From NCBI GenBank assembly GCA_040285825.1, contig JAUPSS010000002.1, positions 1,054,001 through 1,118,000 on the forward strand: DNA of 64,000 nt, read 5' to 3'. The notes under the pieces were generated by a model, which ran no database searches, was not told where the DNA came from, and was given only the letters and a program-made list of their open reading frames with translations. The translations under genes and the position numbers were made by a program. Origin of the DNA: Eukaryota sp. TZLM1-RC. Its lineage: Eukaryota; Metamonada: BaSk clade. Below are positions 40,518 to 50,744 of this stretch, one piece after another (within the stretch, counting starts at the first letter, position 1; every line of letters starts with the position of its first letter).

Positions 40518-42486
40518 TCATTTTTTTAGGGGTGGGAACTGCTCCACTGAGTCCAGACAAAGCTTCACATCCACAACTTCCTCAGCCTTTTGCTTCTTCC
40601 CGGCACTCCCATGCCGTGACCTCCTCTCCCCTTGGTTTCGCCTTCTTCCTTCCCTTTTACGATCTCTATCAGATCTTTCCCTTGGTGCCCTATCCTTCTT
40701 CTCAGTCCAATTTTTACCTCCCCTTCTTGGATTTGATTCCTTCCTGCTTCTATTGTCCCTCGAAATCTCCGTCCTAGTAGGATCAACAGATCTGGACTGA
40801 CCATCCCTCTGGACTTTTGGATTGGTTGCCGGTATTTCAGCATTATTGAGCTGTAATGATTGTGATTTTTGACCCTCTCCCTCATGACGTTTACTAAACC
40901 CATGGACCATCAAAGCTTGTGTTAACTGAGTGGAGATGTTGAAGACTCCTGAAGAAAAAGGATCGTAGGGTCTATTGCTAAACAATTCAAAACTATTCAA
41001 AAGCAAGTTATCCAAATGAGGTCTCTTTGCCACCTTTGGTTCAGGAGCCAAAACTTTCTTTACATTGGTTGCAACAGCAGAAGCAAAAGTCTTCTGTGTG
41101 CCTATAGGAGACGTCAAACAGCTTTTGGAACCTGAACTTGGATCATTGCTATCCACCATTGTGTTATTTGAATTAATTTGTGGCGGGGCGGTTTGAACTC
41201 GAGGTAAAGCAAATCCAATCTGACTGGCAGAATGATTGATTGATGACACGACTGATTCAGGACTTCCAAAACGGGAAACAGGAGAAGCTAATTCTTCTCT
41301 CTTCCGTTGTGAATGATCTAGATACCGATCTTTTGGAATATTGTCCCACACACCTTTAAAAAACAAATCAAATAAAGAGACCACGGAAATACATTTAGGT
41401 AACCCAAGCTTATCAATCGAAGCAATTTGATTGAGCGTCAGTAACCCCCTCCGAAGTGCTGTCCTTATCCTATTCGCATTAGCAAATGAGACAGATCTAC
41501 CGAGATTGTTATCAGGATTAAGTGGATCCGAAATGTTCATGGCCTTTAGTAAAAAAGGCCTAGTCACTGCTGCTCTTGTAGAGTTACCAGGATCCTTCAA
41601 TGACTTTGAACCAATCTCTAGTACATTGTACTTTTGACACAACTCGATCAGCGCATCCTTTTCAATCAAAGGGTCCCCACCACAAGGTGTTAGTGATTTA
41701 AGTGAACCTAATGGAGGAATGCACCCATTTTCCAACTCATTGAAGGACAGGGTTCCCATAATAGTACAAATATGTGAATCCCAAGGAAAGGAAGAAACAA
41801 AGTCAAGGAAGGTCACAAAAAGGTCAAGGGGGGTCTTGATTAATGAGCCATACCTGACAAAGAGGTGTAAAACAATCGTTTGAACAGCATAAGTACTAAA
41901 TAGGCCAGTATGAGAACCTAAGACCCGAGACTGATAACTGCACCAAGCTTTAACCAATAAAATGGACCTTTTAAATAAATGGTCTTGGCCTATTGTTTGG
42001 TCAACTGCATCAAAGAAACAGAGGGAGCAAAGACCTCCTATTTGGTTTGCCGAGATATCAACAGCTACCTCGCCAATGAAACATTTGAGGACCTTGACCT
42101 CTGCATTCACATAGATAACGTTGGAGACTTGAAGTTGTGGACGGGGATGTTTACGGGAAGATTCAGTGACAAGAACTTGTTGAAGTTTCGTCAGCCACGA
42201 GGCGTCTGTAGAACTACCTTGGATGAGTGAGAAAGGAGGAATACCCTTTACAAAGCAACCAATATCGATATCGGCGTCAGGAAGATAAGTTTTCAATGGA
42301 ACTGAGCCAAATTGGTAGACATGTGCACCTACATTGTCGTATATAAGTTTCTGGTATAAGAGAAGTAATTAAGCACATTACCGAAATATGACTAACTACA
42401 ACAGCACGATGTTCATCAGAGGATCTAGAAGGTTGGAGTACGTGAACAAGGTCATCAGCACGTTCGTGAAGTTCAGGAGAAAGCAT
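40518..42486 (-). CDS. Non-canonical poly(A)/nucleotidyltransferase (TRF4/TUT, plant-like subfamily)
   Basis: Exons 42486-42382 and 42350-40518 are joined over a 31-nt intron (GTAATG...TACCAG, 42351-42381) in phase 0; 645 residues. Exon 1 is required because it completes the catalytic GS motif. The polymerase beta-like core shows FGS (about 49-51), then YLPDADIDIG with DID as metal-binding Asps (62, 64), the third Asp in VAVDISANQ (about 132), and the helical core HLFKRSILLVKAWCSYQSRVLGSHTGLFSTYAVQTIVLHLF. This sequence is closest in style to the plant/protist nucleotidyltransferase group. The C-terminal 200 residues are low-complexity and very basic (RERSDRDRKREGRRR), probably RNA-binding. 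The enzyme likely adds A or U tails to RNA. It is divergent from retroelement A copy 4. Confidence 0.87.
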
Positions 42487-42499
42487 GAGGAAGAAGAAC

Positions 42500-43590
42500 A
42501 GGGATGTGTGAGGTTTGACAATTGCAAATTGTTTGACAATCTTTGCTCATTGATATTGGAAAAGGGTGTTTGTGAAAATCAGTCATCAGATTCTTCACTG
42601 TTTGTGACCATTGTGCCACGAAGATTTGGACTGTGTGCTATTAATGAAGAGTTTCTAACAAAATGAGATCATTTTTGAATATTACCATTAATCAATTATT
42701 ATTAAAAGACAAATGTATTTGTTCGAATTCACCACACCTCACTTTGCATCATGCTCTGAATGGTTCAAAATTGATAGTTTATCGTTCTTTAATACATGAT
42801 GCTGTTAGAGACACTGTTTTTAATATGGCACGAACTGCAAGAATCACGTGTTTGAAAGAGCCTCCGCTGAAAGAAACACTGTCATTGAATAATTTTGGTT
42901 TTGGTGACAGAGGTGATATATACTGTGATTGGATTGAGAACTCTGAAGCTGATGTTGACTTTGTCTCCTGTAATGTTGCAAATGACACTTTGTTTCAAGG
43001 AAGAAAACTTAATCCCATAGACGCTTTTGAATTTAAAGTGAAAAAGAAACATAGAAAATATGACAGAGATATCGAAGAAGCTAATGTTCATCGAAATAGA
43101 CCACTTGTTTTGATTACTTTCCCATTTTCTATAAACGGAAGACCATCTGTAGAAGCAAAAACTTTTGTGAATGATTTCCAAAAATGGTTCAAGAACAAAC
43201 AATGAAAAGATTTGATATCTTTTTATGGCGTTCTCGAATTCAATTTGCCATTGTTAATAGATTACCTCGGTTTTTCGATCGAATAAGAGGAGCTTTAGCT
43301 AGACAGCAAGCAGATCAATATTTTGTAGAGGAAATCATGGTTCAATGACATTCGTCCCATTAGTTATGAATTAATTGAATTAAGTGTACATGTTCAATAA
43401 ATATTTTATAGTGCTCTCGAATTCAATTTGCCATAATACTTTACCTCGATTTTTCAATCGAATTAGAGAAGCTTTAGCTAGACAGCAAGCAGATCAAGAT
43501 CTTGTAGCGGAAATCTTGGTTCAATTAATTAATCCCATTAGTAATGATTTGATTTTGTCAAGTGTGGAAGTTCGATAAATATATTGAAAT
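42500..43590 (+). mobile_element. Retroelement A copy 4 with a tandem 3'-end fragment
   Basis: 5'-truncated A copy (similarity clear from about 42540) with frameshifts near 42663 and 43200; the zinc motif (about 42715-42765) and RLE core RGDIYCDW...VDF (about 42905-42960) remain. It ends at about 43400. A second short A 3' piece (43405-43590) follows directly, restarting in the codons before NRLPRFFNRI..ALARQQADQD, so the 3' tail is present twice in tandem. Confidence 0.8.
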
Positions 43591-43639
43591 CTTTGCTATA
43601 AAGCATAAAATCAAAACAAATAACCTTATTTTATTAATT

Positions 43640-44450
43640 CATAATAACAAAACACTATTTAACAAACTCAAAATTCTAAATCTTCATACCCCAAATCAGC
43701 CAAAAAGAATTGACTGGAAGTTTTTTTTTCATAAAAATGTCCAAGAGATGATAAAGCAGAAAACAATAGGAGGACAACAGCTGTAAAACTTGAAATTACA
43801 ATTCTGTTCTGTCAAAACATTTTGTCAACAATTCTTCCTATACGTTGTTTCACAATTTCAACAAAATCATCCAAGAAAGATAAAGCAAGTGGTCCAAGCG
43901 TGCCATGTAGGGAAAAAGCAAATGGACAAAGGACATAATGAGTGTGAGATTCAGCATTCAAGGATAACAACTTTGCTTTATAATTACCAATTTTGGTGCC
44001 TTCGGCAACAGACAGCGGATTCTTGTGTCTTGACAGAGCTAACGGTATAAAAGAATTATTACACACAACAGTGCATCTCACAGCAGTAATGATAGTCGTC
44101 CCTTCAAAACCTTCAAGCATTAAATCACCTCTATTTCGACCAAAAGAATTCAAAGTATCTTCATCAACCAAACGAAAGAGTAATGGTTCTAAATAGGAAA
44201 CAATTTTGTGTGATTTTGACATACAATAGAGTTGATCACTAACTGTGTCATGAACCTTTGATCGGAGAGTAATAAAGTGTTTACAATTAACAAGATGATT
44301 TGGAGAAATTTTTGATACACATTCGCAAATCAACTAATTGGGCACCTTATCAGACCAAATGAAATATCTATGGTGTATTCTACAGGAAAATGTGGTATTA
44401 TCTGAAAGAAGACCATAAATTTGAGAAATTAAACACGAAGAGGAACTCTT
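43640..44450 (-). mobile_element. Retroelement B fragment
   Basis: Minus-strand B endonuclease region with an ORF of 173 codons (44333-43812). Zinc-site remnant CECVSK.....H.VNC lies near 44270-44310 (first Cys shifted), and RLE core RGDLMLEGF...IITAV near 44090-44130, where the second catalytic Asp is Ala. The 3' end runs to about 43640. Inactive. Confidence 0.75.
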
Positions 44451-44584
44451 TTCATAAAATCATAAAGGCTTTTGTATATTTGAAAGTTTTGACACCGCTG
44501 GTTTTGGTTTGCCATAAGAAGTGAACCTATAAAGCATTCCTACCAACAAACACCAGTAAAAATCAATCCATGTTAATAGTAGGG

Positions 44585-44655
44585 GAAATTCCCATAATTA
44601 CACGATTTATTTTCGTGCGGAATAATTACAAAACTATCTACTACACAGATTCTGA
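44585..44655 (-). promoter_or_regulatory. Orphan copy of promoter-like block P2
   Basis: Read on the minus strand this repeats, in order, CTGTGTAG, GTAATTATTCCGCACGAAA and ATCGTGTAATTATGGGAA, as upstream of Rna14. No gene follows it now (retroelement B lies downstream), so it appears to be a stranded copy attached to Fanzor remnant iv. It also preserves the uninterrupted target site CTACACAGATTCTGA (44641-44655). Confidence 0.5.
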
Positions 44656-45150
44656 GGCCTTTCATTACCACTCATTCTGGCTTCAGCATTTGCGAACATA
44701 TTCAGACAAGCCAGCTTATTTCTATTGGAAAGCTTTGTTGAGCCTTTGTTATTGATTGTGCAACTGTCACTGTTACAAGCTAATCAATCATGACATGTAG
44801 TAACAGGAGTCTTTTCTCATCTATAGAATTTTCGGTTTGTTATTCTCAGACACGTATCAACCTTTTCAAAACAAACAGGAAATTGTGCTGAAGTTAAAGC
44901 TTCAATGATCACGATTACTTCAAATCCATTTCTTTTCTGAAATTGAATCCATCCAATTGTTCAAGTAGGTCTGTGATGTTTCAAATTTTAAAACCCTTTT
45001 TGCCATAATGGACCATTGATAGTAAAATGTCTTTTGGGTTACCAAACTTTTGAACAACGTTTCTTAACAACCAACTTTCAGTCTTTTTGCTTGTGAATAA
45101 AAGCTTGCATTTTATGAATGCTCCACAACTCAAGACTGTAAAAGTCGATT
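44641..45150 (-). pseudogene. Fanzor (TnpB-like) nuclease remnant iv
   Basis: Closely related in nucleotide sequence to remnant ii (8383-8900), including the segment AFIHKQKTE.WLL.N.VQ.FGNPKD near 45030-45110 and the C-terminal tail before the P2 block. It is more decayed: many stops, zinc Cys residues largely lost. Recognised mainly by homology to remnant ii. Confidence 0.55.
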
Positions 45151-45428
45151 GTCAAAAAAACTTGCCGAAGTTTGGCCACCAAACGGTGAGAAAATCGATA
45201 ACAGTTGCTGAAATTTGCAACAAAAGGAGATATTCCTGTGCATTTTCCATTGTCATTCCGTTACAAACGAAAAGGTTTTTTTAGACAGTAAAAACTAATC
45301 AATTAATTGTATTCAAAATAGAGATAGAAACTCTTCTTGTAAACTCATAAACATCTGTGAAAGCTTTATAATTGCTACAAATGGACAACCACAATCTGCT
45401 TTTATTACCTAAAGTACAAATAAATCAT
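45151..45428. other. Gene-free stretch before the LSM12 3' end
   Basis: AT-rich; 5' remains of Fanzor iv may extend to about 45250. Nothing else seen. Confidence 0.35.
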
Positions 45429-45997
45429 TCACTGTTTGGAAAAACTTAGTAACATTTTGTGAATTCGTTCGACCTCCTGGGGAGGGGCATCGGCGCCTGC
45501 TGAGGCTGTAACTCTTTTGTAAGGAGGCTTTATCACAAAAGTACTAGACACTATGATAGACTTGTTAGAAGGGTCAATTTCTGTAGGGTAAAGGTCTGAA
45601 AACTTCTCAAATACTTGCTGTCCAAGAGGACTAAGGCCATCAAGTAACTTTTTACGACTCTGTTCAATTTGGCATTGCCTAGTTGCATGTTTGAGTCGGG
45701 CTTCTCCTTCTTCCAGCAATTGAGACTCATTCAAATGTTTGGGTATAGCAGGGCTCCGTCGCTTTTGGTCTGTAACTTGCCATGAAGATATTTGGTTGAT
45801 ATTTAAAATGTGAAACGTTGGAGAGGGTGGAGAAGTCACTAGGGTTAGTGGAGAGGGCGTAACGAACTGAGAATCAAGAGGCCTGAATCTTGGTCGTAGC
45901 AGTGTACAAAACCAGTAAATGTGTCTGCATTGATCATGGAAACATGTATTAAAGTATTTGAAGGAGGCTTTGAGGATGTAGACATTGTGGTGGTCAT
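45429..45997 (-). CDS. LSM12: LSM12-like protein (two exons)
   Basis: Exons 45997-45868 and 45838-45429 are joined over a 29-nt intron (GTTCGT...CACTAACCCTAG, 45839-45867, with a CTAAC branch-like site); 179 residues. The N-terminal Lsm fold shows DTFTGFVHCYDQDSGLLIL, then FHILNINQISSW (family I.N..YV). The C-terminal anticodon-binding-like domain shows LSPLGQQVFEKFSDLYP, then IIVSSTFVIKPPYKR (family I.V...V.I.PPY), then ERIHKMLLSF. LSM12 proteins associate with RNA and with ataxin-2-type complexes; human LSM12 has 195 residues. The start has the conserved block AGACAATATCTGTAAGAATG. A Fanzor remnant ends immediately upstream in the same orientation. Confidence 0.82.
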
Positions 45998-46480
45998 TCT
46001 TACAGATATTGTCTATAACTATGAGTTTTTGGGAAGTGGAAGATTTTCTCCTTGATACCTCTTTCTTTAAACCTTCATCAACCGTGGCTTTCTGTAGGTA
46101 TACCGGTCTATCTTCACTACTTGGCTGGGATCACCAATAACTGAGTTGAATCTCTGAATCATTTTCGTCTCAACTCATGTGCGTTTCATTTCCTATATGA
46201 GTTTCCTAATTTTTTTAATGATAGACCTCACCAACAATACTATTTATGTAGTTCTTTTCTTTAATATACTCCATAAATGTGTCAAACCTGTAGTTTTTGG
46301 AATTGAATTGTGATGAAGTTGCTTCCCTTTCTGCTACAGATTTAGTCGTGTCATCATTATTACCAAAGTTGAATGAGTCAATTGAATTGAATTCCTTTTA
46401 CAAAAACAAATTGATGATTGTTTTTGTGGTCAATAGTCCACAACCATATAAAGGAGATTGAAATAGTTCAGATAAATTCT
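45998..46480 (-). pseudogene. Fanzor (TnpB-like) nuclease remnant v, internally deleted
   Basis: Read on the minus strand it matches remnant iii in two blocks. One (about 46160-46400) is the helical region and the codons ATGATTCAGAGATTCAA onward, and the other (46020-46120) is the tail before the promoter. The part with the zinc site and NRD motif (about 330 bases in remnant iii) is missing, so the deletion removed the catalytic core. The tail runs straight into the LSM12 promoter block. Confidence 0.6.
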
Positions 46481-47285
46481 GTTACATAGTGACATGGGAT
46501 CATAGGTCTTTGATTCATTTCAGTAAACGTTATCCTATGTTGAAAATCGTAGAATATGTGATGATATCTCAACTATTATCCCTCTAAATGTTTTGCATGA
46601 AATTGCTTCTGAAGCTTCATTTTTCTACAGAAAAAATGGTCTTGTTAAATCCCCACATATGTCTCCTCATATGCAAGGTGAAGGATAGTCTAATTATTGA
46701 TGTTGTTGAAATTCTTTATGTTAACTATTCTTTAATTGCTTTTCGCTTCCTGATCTGCTGGCTTGGAAATGTTACCAAAATTACTGAAGAATTAAATAAT
46801 TTTCTTACATAATTTGGTTTCTCCAAATCATTTGTTTATTTGTAGACAGTTTATTACTTTTCGATCAAAAGTCCATGATGCAGTTAGAGATCAGCTCTAT
46901 TGTATGTCTAAGTCTCACAGAATTGTCTGCTATTTGTAACCATTACTTTCTCGTTTAGTTGATGAAGATTCTTTGAATTCTTTTGGTCGTAACGGAGGTG
47001 ATTTAATACTTGAAGGACTTGATGGGACCACTATCATTACTGATGTGAGAACAACTGATGTGTGTAATAGATCTTTTATACCGTTAGCTCAGTCAAGACA
47101 CAAGAATGCGCTGTCTGTTGCCGAAAATTCTAAAATTGATAAATATAAAGCAAAGTTGCTATCCTTGAATACTGAGTCTCACACTCATTATGTTCTTTGT
47201 ACATATGCTTTTTCCCTACATGCACGCTTGGATCACTTGTTTTATCTTTCTTGGATGATTTTGTTGAAATTGTGAAACAACGTAT

Positions 47286-47438
47286 TGTTGCTTTTCGTGC
47301 ACTAAACATAAACAAAAACGAAAGTTTATGGACAGAATATAAGAAATCAAGGAAAAATAAATAAAAACTACAATTTAAACCTACCATGACGTGATCCACC
47401 TTCCTAAAGAGGAAGGTCACGTTTAGCCACAGCTAACA
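47286..47438 (-). repeat. 3' long terminal repeat
   Basis: 153 bp, starts TGTTG on the plus strand and ends CTAACA. It contains the perfect hairpin ACCTTCCT/AAAG/AGGAAGGT at about 47398-47417. Confidence 0.9.
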
Positions 47439-49675
47439 CTGCCTTCTCTTTCTTTTTCGGCGGGATTTGGGAGGGTCGGTGGCAAGCTTGATGTACCTAG
47501 AGTACGCGGCAGTGTTCCGAATAGAAGAAACAGGCTGAACAGTGGTGGTCCCATCGGACCAGAGCACGGTGGCGGATTCATCAGTGATATCGATAATAGC
47601 GTCAAGAATCAGCTCACCTGAATCGGCAGCTACATAAGCGTCGAGTATCTCCGGAGGCAACGAGGACAGGCAGGGCTTTACAAGGTGGGTGGCTGTTTTG
47701 AGAGATGAGCCCGAGACAGGGTTCTGAACCAGGAGAGAGCTAGGGAAGAGGAGTTTGAGGACGACATAGGGGCCTACAAAGTGACCGTGGAGTTTGTCTG
47801 GCTTCTCGCGCAGAACAAAACTCGATCATCGGCCTGAGGGCAATATGCAGGTTCAGGCACGTCAGTAGGGAGCAAAACAGGGGATAGGGTTACTGCTTCC
47901 CATGAGGCTAGAAGTGTCTTCGTTAAGGTCAGAAGGTGTTCGATGAACTCGGGTTTGTCTGGAGGGAGAAAGTGTGTGGACAATGAATTCAAAAGCTGGT
48001 TGGGCAATAAACGGGGAGAGGTGTCGGGTCCAAAAATGAGACAATATGGGAATGTGTTCAGGGCCTTTCTTTCCTGAGAATTCAACACCATTTGACACAG
48101 GGGAACATAGTCTGACCAGTTATGGTAGTCAGAGAAATCGAGTAACATTCGGCGGATTACTTGGAGAAAACTACGATGTTGGCGCTCGACCAAGCCATTG
48201 GACTGATGGTAGTGGGGTAGGGATTGGGAATGTTCTATGTTCAAGAATTGGCATAGCAAACTGAATATCTTGTTGGCAAATTCAGGGCCGTTATCAGAGT
48301 GGATTCGACGAGGAGCGCCGAAAACAGAGTAGACTGAGGAAATCAAGGCATTAACGATGGTAGTGACCTTAAGGTCCTTGGTGGGAACAAGGATGCTAAA
48401 TTTAGAAAAAGCATCGACGAAGTGGACTATATACTTATAGCCATAAGTATAGGCTGAGAGCGGACCGATGGAATCACAATGTAAACTCTCAAAAGGGCGA
48501 CGAACAGAATTTAGAGATCCAGTAGAGGAGATCGCGGTCTTGGGGACGGGGGCAGTCTTCTGGCATATACAGGCGTTAACATGGGTTGATAAATCGTTTC
48601 GCATATCGGGCCACTGAAAATCAGATCGTTGGAGGGGCTTCCTACATTGGGCGAAAGGAGGGTGACCGGCTTCGATAGAACCATGGGCCAGTAAGAGAAT
48701 CTCAGAGCGCATGGATGGAAGAATCAGGATCTTTCCAGATTTGGAGAGCTTCAATCCAGACTTAGCATTAATGATGCAGTCTTTAAACAGGGGATCATTA
48801 TCAGGCACTTTCTGTTGGTCCTTAAAGATCTTATTTAAGAAAGCGGCAGCAGGAAAGCTGGAGGGTTTGGCCGGGAGCAGTTCTTGGGCGGAGGAATCTG
48901 ACGAATTGGACGCTGTGATGGCTTATACGATATGAATTTCATCAAAAGAGTCTAAAGAAACGTCGACGGGTTGACCAGAGTCTTCACGAGGAGGGAGGCT
49001 GTCTTTAGGCGACATGGCTTGCTCTTCGAGGAATCGTTCGTGATTATGTGTGAAAGGTTCGGTTTTAAAGATCTCCATCCTAGAGGGCAATTCATATCTG
49101 AGAGACGGCAAGTAGTACCTGGGTTGGTCTTCGGAGAATCCTGGGAGAGCAATAGCGAAGGAACGAGAGGGATGAGACACTCTTTCAAGACGCTTGTCCT
49201 GGAGTATTAAATCTAGTCTTGAATGATGTTGGATTAAACCATCAAAATATAGACGAACCAGATCATGGAAATGAGGACAAATAATTGTGAACTCAGGATC
49301 GGGGTTATCGAAATTGGAGTTAGCAAGGGAAGAGTAATCGAGGGGCTTCAAGTGATAGCGGATAGACCGTTCGCTGGGGTCTATTTGGTGTCCGTAAACA
49401 AGTTCTATTCCTGAGATGGCAAAGGGGCAGGGGGTTAGTTCATTATCGTCATAATGGTAGATTCAGTGGACAACTGGCTTTAACAAGCAGAGAGGAATAT
49501 AGGTGGTTACATCAACACAGGGATTCAGCAAGTACAGCCGGTAGGCAGAGTCCGGGTAAGTGGGTCCTATGGGTATGGGGGCGAAAGGTGGACGGGAGGC
49601 TTTTTTGGTGGACGAGGACTGAGAGTGAGTAGCAGGAGGGTATCTTGTCACATCTGTCATGACATGACATGACAT
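47433..49675 (-). pseudogene. LTR-element polyprotein remnant: unknown region plus integrase
   Basis: One minus-strand frame runs from about 49675 to 47774, interrupted by stops near 49463 and 48923. The first part (to about 48950) is Pro/Ser-rich with hydrophobic strands that I cannot assign. The rest (48808-47774) is a Gypsy integrase: zinc HHCC domain (LLAHGSIEAGH...C.C), then catalytic D in HCDSIGPL, D in IHSDNGPEF and E in NGLVERQHR. After a 1-nt shift near 47815 the other frame gives KPDKLHGHFVGPYVV, the GPY/F module, and a basic C-terminus ending at 47433. This C-terminal part is a 228-nt ORF (47433-47660). Catalytic residues are present but the stops and shift make it inactive. Confidence 0.8.
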
Positions 49676-49819
49676 ACGTTGCGCGTAAACCTTCTATGCT
49701 TCTACATAACGGGAAACGGACTCTCGACCGGTATGACTCAAGTACGGAGCAATCAGGTTCGCGGGGTTCTGGGCGGGGACATGAGGCAGGACGGATTCCT
49801 TACAGGCTCCAGTAATTAT

Positions 49820-49972
49820 TGTTGCTTTTCGTGCACTAAACATAAACAAAAACGGAAGTTTATGGACAGAATAAAAGAAATCAAGGAAAAATAAATAAAA
49901 ACTACAATTTAAACCTACGATGACGTGATCCACCTTCCTAAAGAGGAAGGTCACGTTTAGCCACAGCTAACA
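49820..49972 (-). repeat. 5' long terminal repeat
   Basis: 153 bp, near-identical to 47286-47438 (about three substitutions), with the same hairpin. The minus-strand coding orientation makes this the upstream LTR. Confidence 0.9.
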
Positions 49973-50189
49973 GTATAGGAAGAATTGTTGACAAAACGTA
50001 CTTTCAATTTTTAAAGGTGCTGTACTTGTTGTCTTCTGCTTTGTTATCTCTTGGTCGGTTTTATGAAAGATAAACTCCCATTCAATTGTTTTTGGCTGAT
50101 CTGGGGTATGAAAATATAGAATGTTATGTTTGTTGTTTAGTGTTTCGTTAGAATAAATAAATTGGTAAAAAAGTATTTCCAAAACTTAT

Positions 50190-50740
50190 GATTTCCTCGT
50201 TGAACTACAACCCTTAGTAAAATTAAATCAGAATTAATGGGACTAAATTCATTGCTGTTCTTCATTATGACGAAGACTAACAAAAAGAAAAGCTTTTGCT
50301 GTTCTGGATTTGATCCAGAATGCAGCAAGTACCGAATGTTGAGTAATAGTAAATTATTGGTCAACAGATACGATCAAATTTGATTGATGAAATGTGACAT
50401 TGTAAAGTAGAAGATTCAAAGTGTTTTTTCCATTATTAGAATTGATCAATTGTGAGCTAAAATCCTCTTCAACATATCTTCTACAGATAATAGAAAAATG
50501 AATAATAACGCACTAAACAAGTTTTCTGTAATGTGGCCGTGGAATTGATGAGTGAATGATATAGTTGCTGATTGAATTAGTGCTTTGTTGATTATCTAAC
50601 CACCTGTTTTTTTTAAAATTATCATTTTGTTGCCCTCTACCTGATAAATTAATTTTCTGTGTTTTAGATTGTTTTGTTTTGTTTTGATTCTTCGTAGAAA
50701 ATAAAATTAGTTTAATTTTATTTAAATGAATTAAATTTTT
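50190..50740. other. Gene-free stretch
   Basis: Between element B and element C. AT-rich, no supported gene or repeat. Confidence 0.4.
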
Positions 50741-50744
50741 TTAT

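Larger units (their letters stand above)
47286..49972 (-). mobile_element. Compact GC-richer Gypsy-type LTR retrotransposon
   Basis: This 2.69-kb element is bounded by 153-bp LTRs (TGTT...AACA) that differ at about three positions. It is flanked by a 4-bp direct repeat GTAT (47282-47285, 49973-49976), a target-site duplication within retroelement B. Coding is on the minus strand, so the 5' LTR is 49820-49972. About 8 bases inside it is TGGAGCCTGTAAGG, a possible primer-binding site starting with TGG. The interior (GC-rich compared with everything around it) encodes integrase but no reverse transcriptase, RNase H or protease, so the element is deleted or non-autonomous. Confidence 0.88.
46560..50165 (+). 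mobile_element. Retroelement B copy interrupted by an LTR retrotransposon
   Basis: Plus-strand B pieces: a thumb fragment (AFRFLICWLGNV near 46740-46790), the endonuclease region starting FITFRSKVHDAVRDQLY (46850) with GGDLILEGL...IITDV (about 46990-47050), and, after the LTR element, the C-terminal end (49977-50165: GRIVDK, SLGRFYE). A deletion has removed the region between thumb and zinc motif. Removing the LTR element and one GTAT restores a continuous B sequence like that at 43812-43870. Confidence 0.8.

Noticed and set aside
42388-42666. 92-codon plus-strand ORF across the nucleotidyltransferase start
   Set aside because: Antisense to exon 1 and its intron and then runs into retroelement A; a chance fusion of frames.
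45840-45930. LSM12 read through the second frame without an intron (a Pro-rich N-terminus)
   Set aside because: That frame loses the Lsm strand GFVHCYDQDSGLLIL; the 29-nt intron keeps it and joins exactly in frame.
49655-49680. Functional short tandem repeat (CATGA)n
   Set aside because: Only about three units inside the LTR element; ordinary slippage explains it.
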